The notes below the pieces were generated by a model that searched no databases, had not been told where the DNA came from, and saw only the letters and a program-made list of their open reading frames with translations. Below, one piece after another: positions 24,967 through 33,225 of a stretch of DNA of 64,000 nt. The stretch comes from PALSA-1316 sp964499365. Lineage in GTDB: Bacteria; Nitrospirota; Thermodesulfovibrionia; Thermodesulfovibrionales; UBA6898. How positions within the stretch are numbered: position 1 is the first letter of the stretch; each line of letters starts with the position of its first letter. The position numbers were made by a program, and so were the translations under genes. The stretch covers positions 124,001-188,000 of the forward strand of contig CAZCKU010000004.1 in NCBI GenBank assembly GCA_964499365.1, in the 5' to 3' direction.

Positions 24967-25887
24967 GTGAAAAAAGTAGGCTTTCTTTATGACGATATAT
25001 TTCTCCGGCACGAGATGCCGGTCGGTCATCCTGAGTCTGCGGACCGCCTTATTGCGGTCACCGCTGCCCTCCGGGATACGGCCCTCTGGGATACCCTGAT
25101 ACATATCAGCCCGCGTCCTGCATCCAGGGACGATATCCTCGCAGTGCATACCCCCGGCTATTACAGCAAGATTCTGAAGTTCACCGGCTATTTCGATGCA
25201 GACACCTACCTCTCGGAACATACGGTGGAGGCAGCCCACACAGCCGCCGGAGCCGTTCTCGAGGCAGTTGACCACTGCAGAAAGGGGCTCATTGAACGGG
25301 CCTTCTGCGCCGTGAGACCTCCGGGACATCACGCCGAGGTCAACAGGGCGATGGGGTTCTGTATCTTCAACAACGTCGCTGTCGGAGCCCGCTACGCCCA
25401 GAAGCAAGGCTACAGCAGGGTCTTTATCATCGACTTTGACGTGCATCACGGAAACGGCACCCAGCATATCTTTGAAGACGACGACTCGGTCTTCTATTTC
25501 AGCACCCACGAGTACCCGCATTATCCCGGGACCGGGGCTGACGGGGAGCACGGACGGGACCGGGGCACGGGGTTCACCTACAACGTACCGATGCATCACG
25601 GCTCGGGAGACAAGGATTTCTTCTCGGCCTATCATGAATATCTCCCGCTGCAGGTGAGAAAATTCAAACCCGACATTGTGCTTGTTTCAGCAGGGTACGA
25701 CCTCCATGTCAGAGACCCGCTTGCAGGGCTCCGGGTAACGAATGAAGGTGTCAGGAGCATCGTCCGGTCGATCCTGCAGTCCTGTCCCGGCGTCCCCCAT
25801 ATCTTCTGCCTTGAAGGCGGCTACAATCTCGTCTCTCTGAGTGAGTCGGTCGTGATCACGATGGAAGAACTCCTCACCTGCGAATAG
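24967..25887 (+). CDS. Histone deacetylase / AcuC / acetylpolyamine amidohydrolase family protein
   Basis: A 306-residue zinc-dependent deacetylase-fold enzyme. Motifs include HPESADRL, VRPPGHHAE, MGFCIFNNVAVGA, the zinc site DFDVHHGNGTQ and STHEYPHYPGTG, SAGYDLHVRDPLAGL and CLEGGYN. All catalytic His/Asp residues are visible. Substrates could be acetyl-lysine proteins (including Acs, as for AcuC) or acetylpolyamines. GTG 24967 is preferred over an ATG at 24910 that lies inside the fhs terminator. It is convergent with two small genes, one of which has a histone-H1-like tail. Confidence 0.9.
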   Translation: MKKVGFLYDDIFLRHEMPVGHPESADRLIAVTAALRDTALWDTLIHISPRPASRDDILAVHTPGYYSKILKFTGYFDADTYLSEHTVEAAHTAAGAVLEAVDHCRKGLIERAFCAVRPPGHHAEVNRAMGFCIFNNVAVGARYAQKQGYSRVFIIDFDVHHGNGTQHIFEDDDSVFYFSTHEYPHYPGTGADGEHGRDRGTGFTYNVPMHHGSGDKDFFSAYHEYLPLQVRKFKPDIVLVSAGYDLHVRDPLAGLRVTNEGVRSIVRSILQSCPGVPHIFCLEGGYNLVSLSESVVITMEELLTCE

Positions 25888-25890
25888 GCC

Positions 25891-26247
25891 TTACGCATCA
25901 GTGACTCCATCCATCCGTCTCTTGAAGGCGGCTACCTCTCTCCTCATCAGGACATAATGCAGCGGAAAGAAGATGGCGACCAGTTGGGTCGAGAGAAACT
26001 CGAGCATGCCGACCCTGCTCCCGATGAACTGCTTCAGTCTGACCAGGGCATGGCGGCTGAGGGCCGTGGCCCCGATCCAGAGAAAGCCCGCAAGGAGGAT
26101 AATGAAGAGATGCAGCATAGCGGCATCCTCCCCGCCGAGATATGAGATCACCAGGCTCACAAACAGAAGAAAAGCAGCCATCGCCGCCAGCCCCCACAGG
26201 CAATAGACCAAGAGAAGAGCATCTGCGGTTTCAGCCCGGTAATTCAA
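25891..26247 (-). CDS. Small integral membrane protein, unknown function
   Basis: About 118 residues with two strong hydrophobic helices (LLLVYCLWGLAAMAAFLLFV and AMLHLFIILLAGFLWIGATA) and a third weaker one (LVAIFFPLHYVLM), then a basic tail. The reading starts with TTG at 26247 without a clear ribosome-binding site, so the first ~12 residues are uncertain. It lies 21 nt downstream of the zinc-ribbon gene and may be co-transcribed. No family is recognised. Confidence 0.6.
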   Translation of the reverse strand: MNYRAETADALLLVYCLWGLAAMAAFLLFVSLVISYLGGEDAAMLHLFIILLAGFLWIGATALSRHALVRLKQFIGSRVGMLEFLSTQLVAIFFPLHYVLMRREVAAFKRRMDGVTDA

Positions 26248-26268
26248 AGGACGGGACGATGCAGGTGA

Positions 26269-26556
26269 TTATTTCTTTTTTACCGCGGAGACCGGCTTCT
26301 TAGCCTTCGGCCCGGCAGCCTTCCGGGCAGCAGGCTTCGGTATTTTCTTTGCCTTGGCGGCTGTCTTCTTCGGCGCAGTTTTTTTTGCTACGGGCTTTGC
26401 GGCCGCCCTCTTTTTCGTATCCGGCTTCACAACCGCTCCGACCTCAGCAATCCTGATCCCGCAGCAATAGATCGGCCTCAGTTTCGTCTCAAGGTTTTCA
26501 TTTACCACCACCTCGGTACCACACTCCACACATTCATAGGCCACGATTCTCGGCAT
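26269..26556 (-). CDS. Zinc-ribbon protein with lysine/alanine/proline-rich histone-H1-like tail
   Basis: Ninety-five residues. Residues 1-40 form a FmdB-like zinc-ribbon half (YECVECGTEVVV, then YCCGIRIAEVGAVV). From residue 46 to the end the protein is almost pure Lys/Ala/Pro (KPVAKKTAPKKTAAKAKK and so on), like the tails of histone H1 and bacterial H1-like proteins. It probably binds DNA or RNA. A GGGGGA site precedes the ATG. The proximity to a deacetylase-family gene is suggestive but unproven. Confidence 0.75.
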   Translation of the reverse strand: MPRIVAYECVECGTEVVVNENLETKLRPIYCCGIRIAEVGAVVKPDTKKRAAAKPVAKKTAPKKTAAKAKKIPKPAARKAAGPKAKKPVSAVKKK

Positions 26557-26600
26557 ACCTGATCCCCCTTTTTCCGACAGGATTAACGACCAATTAATAG

Positions 26601-26606
26601 TATAAT
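26601..26606 (+). promoter_or_regulatory. -10 box of a leaderless dus promoter
   Basis: A perfect TATAAT ends 7 nt before the ATG at 26614, and no Shine-Dalgarno is present. A matching -35 box at normal spacing is not obvious. Confidence 0.55.
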
Positions 26607-26613
26607 AGCAACT

Positions 26614-27585
26614 ATGCTCTCAATCGGCAAGATCTCGATACCCTCCTCCTGTGTCCTGGCCCCGCTGGCCGGAATCAGCGACCTGCCGTTTCGGCTCATC
26701 AACAGGGAACATGGCTGCGCCTTCGCATTTACCGAGATGATCAGCGCCCGCTCGCTCGTCTACGACAGCAGGAAGTCGGTCGAGATGCTCAGCAGGGCTC
26801 CGGAGGACACCCCCCTTGGGTTGCAGCTGCTCGGCAGCGATCCCGATGTCCTTGCCCGCGCAACCGAACTGGTCAATGAAATGGAGGATATCGCCCTGAT
26901 AGACTTCAATGCAGCCTGTCCGGTGCAGAAGGTAGTCAGCAAGGGTGAAGGCTCGGCACTGATGCGGGACCCAAAACAGCTGCAGCGGATCCTTGAGGCG
27001 ATCGTCCGGCATACGGACCTGCCCGTCACCGTAAAGATCAGGGCCGGGTGGAACGCGGCCTCCGTAAACGCCGTGGACGTGGCGCGCCACGCGCAGGACG
27101 CCGGGATCAGCGGGCTGACGATCCATGGGAGGACACGGGCCCAGGGTTACCAGGGAGGAGTGGACTACGGCATTATCGCAGACGTCAAGCAGGCACTGGC
27201 CGTACCTCTGATAGCGAGCGGGGACGCCCTTTCTCCGGTGCTCATCAGGAAGATGTTTGATGAAACAGGGTGCGACGGCGTTGCGATCGCGCGCGGGGCA
27301 CTCGGCAATCCATGGATCTTCCGCGAGACCGAGCACTACCTGAAGACAGGCAACATCCCGGATCGGCCGTCGGTTAAGGAATTGCAGCGGGTGATGCTGA
27401 GGCACCTCGATATGCAGTGTGCGCTGTTCGGAGAGTCGCGGGGAACGGTCATGTTCAGAAAGTTGTTCAGCTGGTATGTGAAGGCCCTCTGGAATATCAA
27501 GAAATTGCGGGAGAGGGCCTTTCACGCAGCCACAAAGCCCGAGATGCTCGAGCTCATTCAGGAACTCGGGATTGACCGCTGTTAG
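26614..27585 (+). CDS. dus: tRNA-dihydrouridine synthase
   Basis: A 323-residue FMN enzyme reducing uridines in tRNA D-loops. TIM-barrel motifs are APLAGISDLPFR, FTEMISA, DFNAACPVQKVVSKGEG with the catalytic Cys, TVKIRAGW, LTIHGRTRAQGY and IASGDA. The gene appears leaderless. Its 3' end overlaps the convergent MFS gene by 32 nt. The particular Dus subclass cannot be assigned. Confidence 0.93.
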   Translation: MLSIGKISIPSSCVLAPLAGISDLPFRLINREHGCAFAFTEMISARSLVYDSRKSVEMLSRAPEDTPLGLQLLGSDPDVLARATELVNEMEDIALIDFNAACPVQKVVSKGEGSALMRDPKQLQRILEAIVRHTDLPVTVKIRAGWNAASVNAVDVARHAQDAGISGLTIHGRTRAQGYQGGVDYGIIADVKQALAVPLIASGDALSPVLIRKMFDETGCDGVAIARGALGNPWIFRETEHYLKTGNIPDRPSVKELQRVMLRHLDMQCALFGESRGTVMFRKLFSWYVKALWNIKKLRERAFHAATKPEMLELIQELGIDRC

Positions 27586-28795
27586 GGCCGCCTCCGTCGA
27601 CCCCTCTGATAATGAGGAGCCCCAGCGCGAAGAACAGGGAAATGGAGAGGATGGCCGGTCTCTGGCTATGGAAGGTCGACGACAGGTATCCAAAAAGGAC
27701 CGGACCGGCAACAGCCGAGGACTTTCCGACGAGCGAGTAGAGTCCGAAATATTCGCCTTCCCTGCCCTCCGGGATAAACCGCGCATAAAAGGCCCTGCCT
27801 GCTGCCTGAACCGTTCCAAGCCCGGTGCCTGCCACCGAGGCCAGGATAAAGTAACTCGTCTTGTCCTGTACAAAGTAGGCGGCAGCGGCCACGCCCGTCC
27901 AGAGGATAAGCGACAGGAGCAGCACCTTCTTCGGTCCGAGCGCATCAAGGGGCCGGGCCATGACAAAGGCCCCTGCAAGGGCAGTGACCTGCACGACGAT
28001 ATAGAGGGCGATCAGCTCCACTGCCTTGAACCCGAGGGTCGTTGCGGCAAAGACGCTCGAAAAGACGATGACGGTATTGACCCCGTCTTCGTAAATGAGA
28101 AATCCGAACAGGAACCTCCTGACCGGCCTCCGGCCCCAAATCTCGCGTATGGTATGCCAGGAATATGCAACACCCCTGGCCGATGCCTGCAATATGCCCA
28201 TTCCGGACTTTCTGTCGGGAGGCAGGAAGAGAAATGCGGGAAGAGAGAACAGCAGGAAGAAGACCGAAACCATAAGCCATGCAGCCTGGAAATAGCCCGA
28301 CCGGACCAGCGGCAGGGCAAGCAGGAGGGACAGGATCGAACCTGCGTACCCCACGCCAAAACCCCAGGCAGATACCCTGCCCTGCATGCCTCCGGGTGCT
28401 ATAGCGGTCAAAAAGGAATTGTAGAAAACGAGGCCGCCCTCCATGCCGATATTTGCCGCCACGATCAGCAGGAAGCCGGTGACAATCATCCCGGGTTTCA
28501 GAACGGAGAAACAGGCAACGGCAGATACACAGAGAACGGTGTAAAATAACAGGAGGCTCTTTCTCCTGCCGCTGAAATCCGCGATCCCCCCCAGAAACGG
28601 CGAGGTGAGTGCGACAACAGCCATACTCGCCGATATCGCCCTGCCCCACCAGAGATCGCCCTGACCGCTGTCGTTGCCGACGATCTTCGAGACATAGAAT
28701 ACCGGAAAGATAACTGCCGCAATAACCGCCGAATAGCTGGAATTTCCAAAATCAAAAAAACACCAGCTCAGTATCTGTTTTGTCTGCTTACGCAC
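27554..28795 (-). CDS. MFS transporter, UMF1/Atg22-like
   Basis: A 413-residue, about 12-helix permease. The opening SWCFFDFGNSSYSAVIAAVIFPVFYV is typical for the UMF1 (Atg22-like) major facilitator family. A loop motif GGIADFSGRRKSLL follows helix 2, and FYNSFLTAIAP and RFIPEGREGEYFGLYSLVGK are further hallmarks. The substrate is unknown. The start is GTG at 28795; a TATCAT box ends 6 nt upstream and there is no ribosome-binding site. Confidence 0.88.
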   Translation of the reverse strand: MRKQTKQILSWCFFDFGNSSYSAVIAAVIFPVFYVSKIVGNDSGQGDLWWGRAISASMAVVALTSPFLGGIADFSGRRKSLLLFYTVLCVSAVACFSVLKPGMIVTGFLLIVAANIGMEGGLVFYNSFLTAIAPGGMQGRVSAWGFGVGYAGSILSLLLALPLVRSGYFQAAWLMVSVFFLLFSLPAFLFLPPDRKSGMGILQASARGVAYSWHTIREIWGRRPVRRFLFGFLIYEDGVNTVIVFSSVFAATTLGFKAVELIALYIVVQVTALAGAFVMARPLDALGPKKVLLLSLILWTGVAAAAYFVQDKTSYFILASVAGTGLGTVQAAGRAFYARFIPEGREGEYFGLYSLVGKSSAVAGPVLFGYLSSTFHSQRPAILSISLFFALGLLIIRGVDGGGPNSGQSRVPE

Positions 28796-28801
28796 GCTAT
28801 G

Positions 28802-28829
28802 ATGATACTATGAATGACGAGGTTCTGAA
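28802..28829 (-). promoter_or_regulatory. Predicted leaderless promoter of the MFS gene
   Basis: On the minus strand, TTCAGA (28829-28824), a 16-bp spacer and TATCAT (28807-28802) end 6 nt before the GTG start. Box quality is moderate. Confidence 0.45.
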
Positions 28830-28961
28830 AAGCAGCCACCATCTCCAGGGGTTTCGTCTCGTCGCAGATGCGGGAGGCAGGCCTCTTTGCCGCAGACAGA
28901 ATATGGCGAGTCGCACGGACTTCGGTTATATGTGGTAGTATGTGCTTAGAGGGATACAAGA

Positions 28962-31757
28962 ATGAATGACGTGGACGATACCGGAAACAGGGCGCCTGAC
29001 AGCGGAACACCTGCCCAAGGCATTTCAGTCGACGAACTGCTGACACTCCAGACTGAGCTGGCAGGGCAGGGTATCTATCATTCTCTGGACAGCCTGTTGT
29101 CGGGAAAATGCGGTCTGGAGAGCTGCGGCCCTGAAGGCCTCCTGCTCAGGCTGCGGCAGAATATCCTCAGACGGGTTCCGCTCTTTGCCGCCCTTCCGGC
29201 TGATAAACTCTTGGCCCTGGCCTCTGCCTGTGAGAATATGATGCTGCCTCCCGGAGAGATAGTCTTCAGACCGAAGGATGCCTTTGATAGCTATTATGTC
29301 GTCGCCTCGGGGGCGGTCAGGATCTACCGGAGGAATGAGGATAGCACTGTTGTCACGCTCGCCATGCGCGGCCCCGGAGAGGGTTTTGGCGAAATCTCCC
29401 TCCTGACCGGGCAGCCCCACTCTGTCTACGCCGAAACCGTTGAAAGGACAAGCCTCATGCTTATTCCCGGAGATACCGTGCTCGATACGGTTTTTTCAGA
29501 CCCCGCCACGGCGCACACCTGTTCGAAAATCCTCGCGGAGCGTCTTTCGCGGGGATACACCCAGATAGCAGCAGTATCCTCGACCGGGCAGGCATACCGG
29601 CATTTCATCTCGGAGCAGCTCATGAAGAAGGAGCCGATGTTCATCGGCAGCAGTCAGGCTGTCATGAAGATTGTTGCCGAAATAGCAGCAGTCTCCGGGA
29701 GCGATGAACCGGTTCTTGTCGCGGGAGAGCCCGGCACCGAACTGGCGGATATTGCCGGCCTGATCCATGACATGGGTAGGGACGGCAGGGGCATGCACCT
29801 CGGAATGGATGCCCGGACAAGACGCAGCAATGATTTTGGCACAGCCGGCTCAGGGGACCCTGAGCGAATCGGGCTTATCCAGGCTGGCATACTCTTTGGG
29901 CGGGGCTATAACGCGCTTCCCTTTGCCCCGGACCGTCAACTGGGACTTCTGGTCATGGCGATGGGAGGATCTGTTGTCATCCATGATATCGAATACCTTG
30001 CCCCCCTTGCACAGGAGCTTCTGGCCGACTATATCGAAAGAAGGGAGTTCACCGCCGTGGGTGAGAGTGAGCAGCTCACATCAGATGCCCGTATCATTGG
30101 CACAACCTGTGCCGATCTGTCTGCCATGGCAGAGGCGGGCACTTTCAACAAGCGGCTATACAGACTTATTTCCCTGCTGACACTGACCGCGGTTCCGCTC
30201 AGAATGAGGAAGCGGGATATAAGCCTCATCGTTGACGAGCTGATCAAGAGATTTAACCGCCAGTTGGACAAGAATATTGAGGGCATCGACGGCGAGGCAT
30301 ACAAGTCCCTCATGGATTACGATTGGCCCGGCAACACCGATGAGCTGCGCGTGGTCATCCGCAGAGCGGTCAGCATCGCAACCGGCGACCGGCTTATGCT
30401 GGATGACCTCTTCATCGGGCCCCCGCCTGTTACCGGGAAATATACCTTCAACCTCCTGCGGGTCCCGGCGGTACTGCAGACCCTCAGGAGCAGGTACTAT
30501 CCCAGGGCCGCTCATCTTATGACCATCCCCTTTATCGGGCTGCTCATCGGGCTCGGCCTCTTCGGGCCGCAGGACCCCGGGCGCAATGCAATGCTGATTC
30601 TCACCTGGGCGTATTGGGAACCGATGCTCATCCTCGGCGTCCTTTTCTCTGGGCGCGTCTGGTGCAGTGTATGCCCGATGGGGGCGATGTCGGCCCTGGT
30701 GCAACAGGCCGCAGGACTCAGGCTCAGAGTGCCAACGCTGATCAGGAACTACGGCTTCTACTTCGGCGCGGCCGGCATTGCCGCAATATTCTGGGCCGAA
30801 ACTGCCTTTGATATGCCCCGCTCACCGCGTGCCACGGCCATGCTTGTCATCACGATCCTGTTGATGGCCTGCCTCGCAGGGCTGCTTTTTCAGAGACGGG
30901 CCTGGTGCCGGTATCTCTGCCCGCTCGGCAGCATCGTGGGTGTCTTCGCGAACTGTGCCATCATCGAGATGCGCTCCAACTACGGTGTCTGCAATAATAC
31001 CTGTACGCGGCACGACTGCTTTGCCGGAAATACCGAGCGCGAGGGCTGTCCCATGTCGGAAGGCCCCTTTTCCCTGAACTCGAACCGCAATTGCGTGCTC
31101 TGCGCAACCTGCGTCAAGATCTGCCCAAATCAGTCTCCGGTCCTTAATCTGCGGCTTCCGGGCTATGATCTCTGGACCGCCCGGAAGGCCGAACTGGGTT
31201 TCGCAATTATCGTGATCTCCCTGATTGGCACCCAGCTTTTTCGGGGACTTGAAACGGCCGGTGCCCTGAACATCTTTACCACTATGGGGGTCGGGCTTGG
31301 AGCGGGATCGGGGATGCTGGTCCTCGGATCGATCGCGGTCACTGCAGTCTTTGCCATGGCTGCCGGACGAGCGGTCTTCAGGAAGTCAGTGTCTCAGGAC
31401 GAGAACGATTATCTTTTTATCGCCTATGGACTATTGCCCCTGGTCCTTGCGTTTGAGGCCAACTTTCACCTGGAAAGACTGCTGACCATGGGCGGACAGA
31501 TACTGCCGGTCCTCGGCAGGCAGCTTGAGTCTGCTGCCCTGCTTCCCGGTGCCAGTGCCCCGCCGTCAATGATCAAGGCCCTGCAGGTGTTCCTCCTGCT
31601 CCTGGGGGGCGCTGGTTCCGCGGCAGTCCTCGGAAAACTCCGGACGAGAACGTCAGGGACTGCCAAAGAGGGCTGCGTCAGGAGAATCATTGAAAAATGG
31701 CCGGTACTCCTCCTCATGACGGTCTATCTCCTCCTCTTTCTGAAGGCGGGACTATAG
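28962..31757 (+). CDS. Fusion: cNMP-binding domain, degenerate AAA+ domain and NosR/NapH-like membrane iron-sulphur protein
   Basis: One uninterrupted 931-residue frame. Residues ~70-195 form a Crp-type cyclic-nucleotide-binding domain (VVASGAVRIYRR, GEGFGEISLLTGQP). Residues ~225-487 align with a sigma-54-activator AAA+ domain, but Walker A reads GEPGTELAD and lacks the Gly-Lys. The GAFTGA loop is not seen, while Walker-B-like GGSVVIHDIEYL, TSDARIIGTT and DYDWPGNTDELR remain. Residues ~503-931 are multi-spanning membrane segments with CSVCPMGA, CRYLCPLGS, a cysteine cluster (CNNTCTRHDC) and a ferredoxin motif CVLCATCVKICP. It is probably an inner-membrane redox protein gated by a nucleotide or other ligand. 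Confidence 0.85.
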   Translation: MNDVDDTGNRAPDSGTPAQGISVDELLTLQTELAGQGIYHSLDSLLSGKCGLESCGPEGLLLRLRQNILRRVPLFAALPADKLLALASACENMMLPPGEIVFRPKDAFDSYYVVASGAVRIYRRNEDSTVVTLAMRGPGEGFGEISLLTGQPHSVYAETVERTSLMLIPGDTVLDTVFSDPATAHTCSKILAERLSRGYTQIAAVSSTGQAYRHFISEQLMKKEPMFIGSSQAVMKIVAEIAAVSGSDEPVLVAGEPGTELADIAGLIHDMGRDGRGMHLGMDARTRRSNDFGTAGSGDPERIGLIQAGILFGRGYNALPFAPDRQLGLLVMAMGGSVVIHDIEYLAPLAQELLADYIERREFTAVGESEQLTSDARIIGTTCADLSAMAEAGTFNKRLYRLISLLTLTAVPLRMRKRDISLIVDELIKRFNRQLDKNIEGIDGEAYKSLMDYDWPGNTDELRVVIRRAVSIATGDRLMLDDLFIGPPPVTGKYTFNLLRVPAVLQTLRSRYYPRAAHLMTIPFIGLLIGLGLFGPQDPGRNAMLILTWAYWEPMLILGVLFSGRVWCSVCPMGAMSALVQQAAGLRLRVPTLIRNYGFYFGAAGIAAIFWAETAFDMPRSPRATAMLVITILLMACLAGLLFQRRAWCRYLCPLGSIVGVFANCAIIEMRSNYGVCNNTCTRHDCFAGNTEREGCPMSEGPFSLNSNRNCVLCATCVKICPNQSPVLNLRLPGYDLWTARKAELGFAIIVISLIGTQLFRGLETAGALNIFTTMGVGLGAGSGMLVLGSIAVTAVFAMAAGRAVFRKSVSQDENDYLFIAYGLLPLVLAFEANFHLERLLTMGGQILPVLGRQLESAALLPGASAPPSMIKALQVFLLLLGGAGSAAVLGKLRTRTSGTAKEGCVRRIIEKWPVLLLMTVYLLLFLKAGL

Positions 31758-31783
31758 GAAAGGCAGTTCTGTCTTCGGCAGGT

Positions 31784-32287
31784 CTAGATATACCGGCAGA
31801 GCCTCGGCTCAGCACCCAATCTGTATAACAGGTTCGCCATGATACAGAAGCCGGTGAAGGCGAACGTGAGGGTCGCCGTCCCGACAAAGCCGGTAAAATA
31901 GAGCCAGTTGGAGCTGTAGAATATCGAGAGCAGGGAACTGAGCGAGAGGTTCACGCCGACGAACAGGTAGATATATCTCTCAAGATACCAGTGATCGGTC
32001 TGCATGAAATAGAGTGACCTGATCCAGGCAGGCCCGGACTCGTACGTCATCGGAATCATCGGCCTGGCCCCGAGGAGACGGAGCAGGTTTCCGACGATGC
32101 AGAAACCGGTCGCGGCCACCATGATCGAGCAGACACCGACAAAGAGGATTGAATAAGCCCAGTACGGGTGGAGCAGGGCTGAAAGGATGGAACTCACCAG
32201 CACGTCGCTACCCGCAACCAGCCAGACAAGCCTCTCCAGATACCATGTGTAGGTCTTTACCAGATATACCCCTGTGCGCTTGGTCAT
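31784..32287 (-). CDS. Tandem DUF2892 (YgaP-like) membrane protein
   Basis: A 167-residue membrane protein consisting of two repeats of about 60 residues (roughly 15-75 and 98-158). Each has WYLER at its start, two hydrophobic helices, ATGFCIVGNLLRLLGARP in the first copy and FTGFCIMANLLYRLGAEP in the second. This is the DUF2892 two-helix module, normally found singly or next to a rhodanese domain. Each copy keeps one Cys in TGFC. It converges with the preceding fusion gene (26 nt gap), so a shared role is possible but unproven. Confidence 0.8.
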   Translation of the reverse strand: MTKRTGVYLVKTYTWYLERLVWLVAGSDVLVSSILSALLHPYWAYSILFVGVCSIMVAATGFCIVGNLLRLLGARPMIPMTYESGPAWIRSLYFMQTDHWYLERYIYLFVGVNLSLSSLLSIFYSSNWLYFTGFVGTATLTFAFTGFCIMANLLYRLGAEPRLCRYI

Positions 32288-32586
32288 AGCCTTTCTTCTT
32301 TACCTTTTCAGTTCCCTGCATTCCGGACTGCCCGGGACCCTCTTCCCCCCGGTGAAACCGTGCGGGCGCTGTCCCGTTTCGTCTGTCGGAACGATAAATA
32401 CTAATCAGACCGTTAGTAAAGACACATACTTTGTCATTGCCCGACTTGATCGGGCAATCCAGGGAACCATGAAAAGACTGGATTCCCGCCTTCGCGAGAA
32501 TGACAACATAGGGGGTCTTACTTATGGCCCACTTGCTTAGTAACAGGTGCTTACAGAAAACATTTTTGCGCAATACGGCTGTCTTG
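32288..32586. repeat. Intergenic dispersed repeat, copy 1
   Basis: A non-coding gap of about 300 bp between the DUF2892 gene and the ATPase operon. It contains a palindrome (TTGCCCGACTTGATCGGGCAA) followed by ACTGGATTCCCGCCTTCGCG and AGAATGACA at 32477-32505. The latter recurs at 52628-52656 with one mismatch in 29 bases. Such GGATTCCCGCC-type repeats are common dispersed intergenic elements in environmental bacteria. Confidence 0.65.
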
Positions 32587-33225
32587 TCAAAGTATTTTTT
32601 CCCCGGAGCAGGACCTCCTGTTTTTAAAGTGTTTCAGCCTGCAGTAACTCTCTCTCTCCCGTTCACCGATATGGTCAGCTATCCTCTTCACCTGATTGCT
32701 GAGGTCAGGCAATACCTTTTCCTCAAGGACCCTTATCCTGCGGGTCGTGTTGATGATCTCATCGCCAAATCTCTTGAGTTTGCCCTCGAAGGCCGCCATG
32801 CCAATCATCGCTTCAAGTATCATTTCAAATGTATATGCGCACGCCTCAAGGTGCGGCGTTGTGGAGAGGTGGTCATATCCCCTGTCTGCAGGGTCCCTGA
32901 CAGGGGAATCATAGGCCTCAACCTCTTTATATTTGAGGCCCCACAGGCTCTTATCCGTAATTTCTATATTGAACTCCCTCGCCGTTACCCCGAGCAGGGA
33001 CTCGACATAGTCTTTTCCTTCATGACCCAGGGTCAGGGTGAGTTCCTGTATCGCACGCTCGTACTTGTTCCTGATGTCATCTCTGGACCTCAGGAAGGGA
33101 CGGCTGGTATCAAGGAATTCCCTGATCAGTGCCTGCTTCCTGGCCTTCAGGATTCTCATGCTGTTGCCGACCGACCTGACCCTTTCCCTGAGCATGAGGA
33201 GGTTTGTGCGCGTCGGATGTATCAT
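32587..33225 (-). CDS. atpD: V/A-type ATPase subunit D
   Basis: A 212-residue, almost wholly helical protein with long coiled coils at both ends, the central stalk subunit D of V/A-type ATPases. The N-terminus HPTRTNLLMLRERVRSVGNS and the C-terminal segment NTTRRIRVLEEKVLPDL are family hallmarks. It overlaps subunit B by 4 nt and is the last gene of the nine-gene operon. Confidence 0.92.
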   Translation of the reverse strand: MIHPTRTNLLMLRERVRSVGNSMRILKARKQALIREFLDTSRPFLRSRDDIRNKYERAIQELTLTLGHEGKDYVESLLGVTAREFNIEITDKSLWGLKYKEVEAYDSPVRDPADRGYDHLSTTPHLEACAYTFEMILEAMIGMAAFEGKLKRFGDEIINTTRRIRVLEEKVLPDLSNQVKRIADHIGERERESYCRLKHFKNRRSCSGEKIL

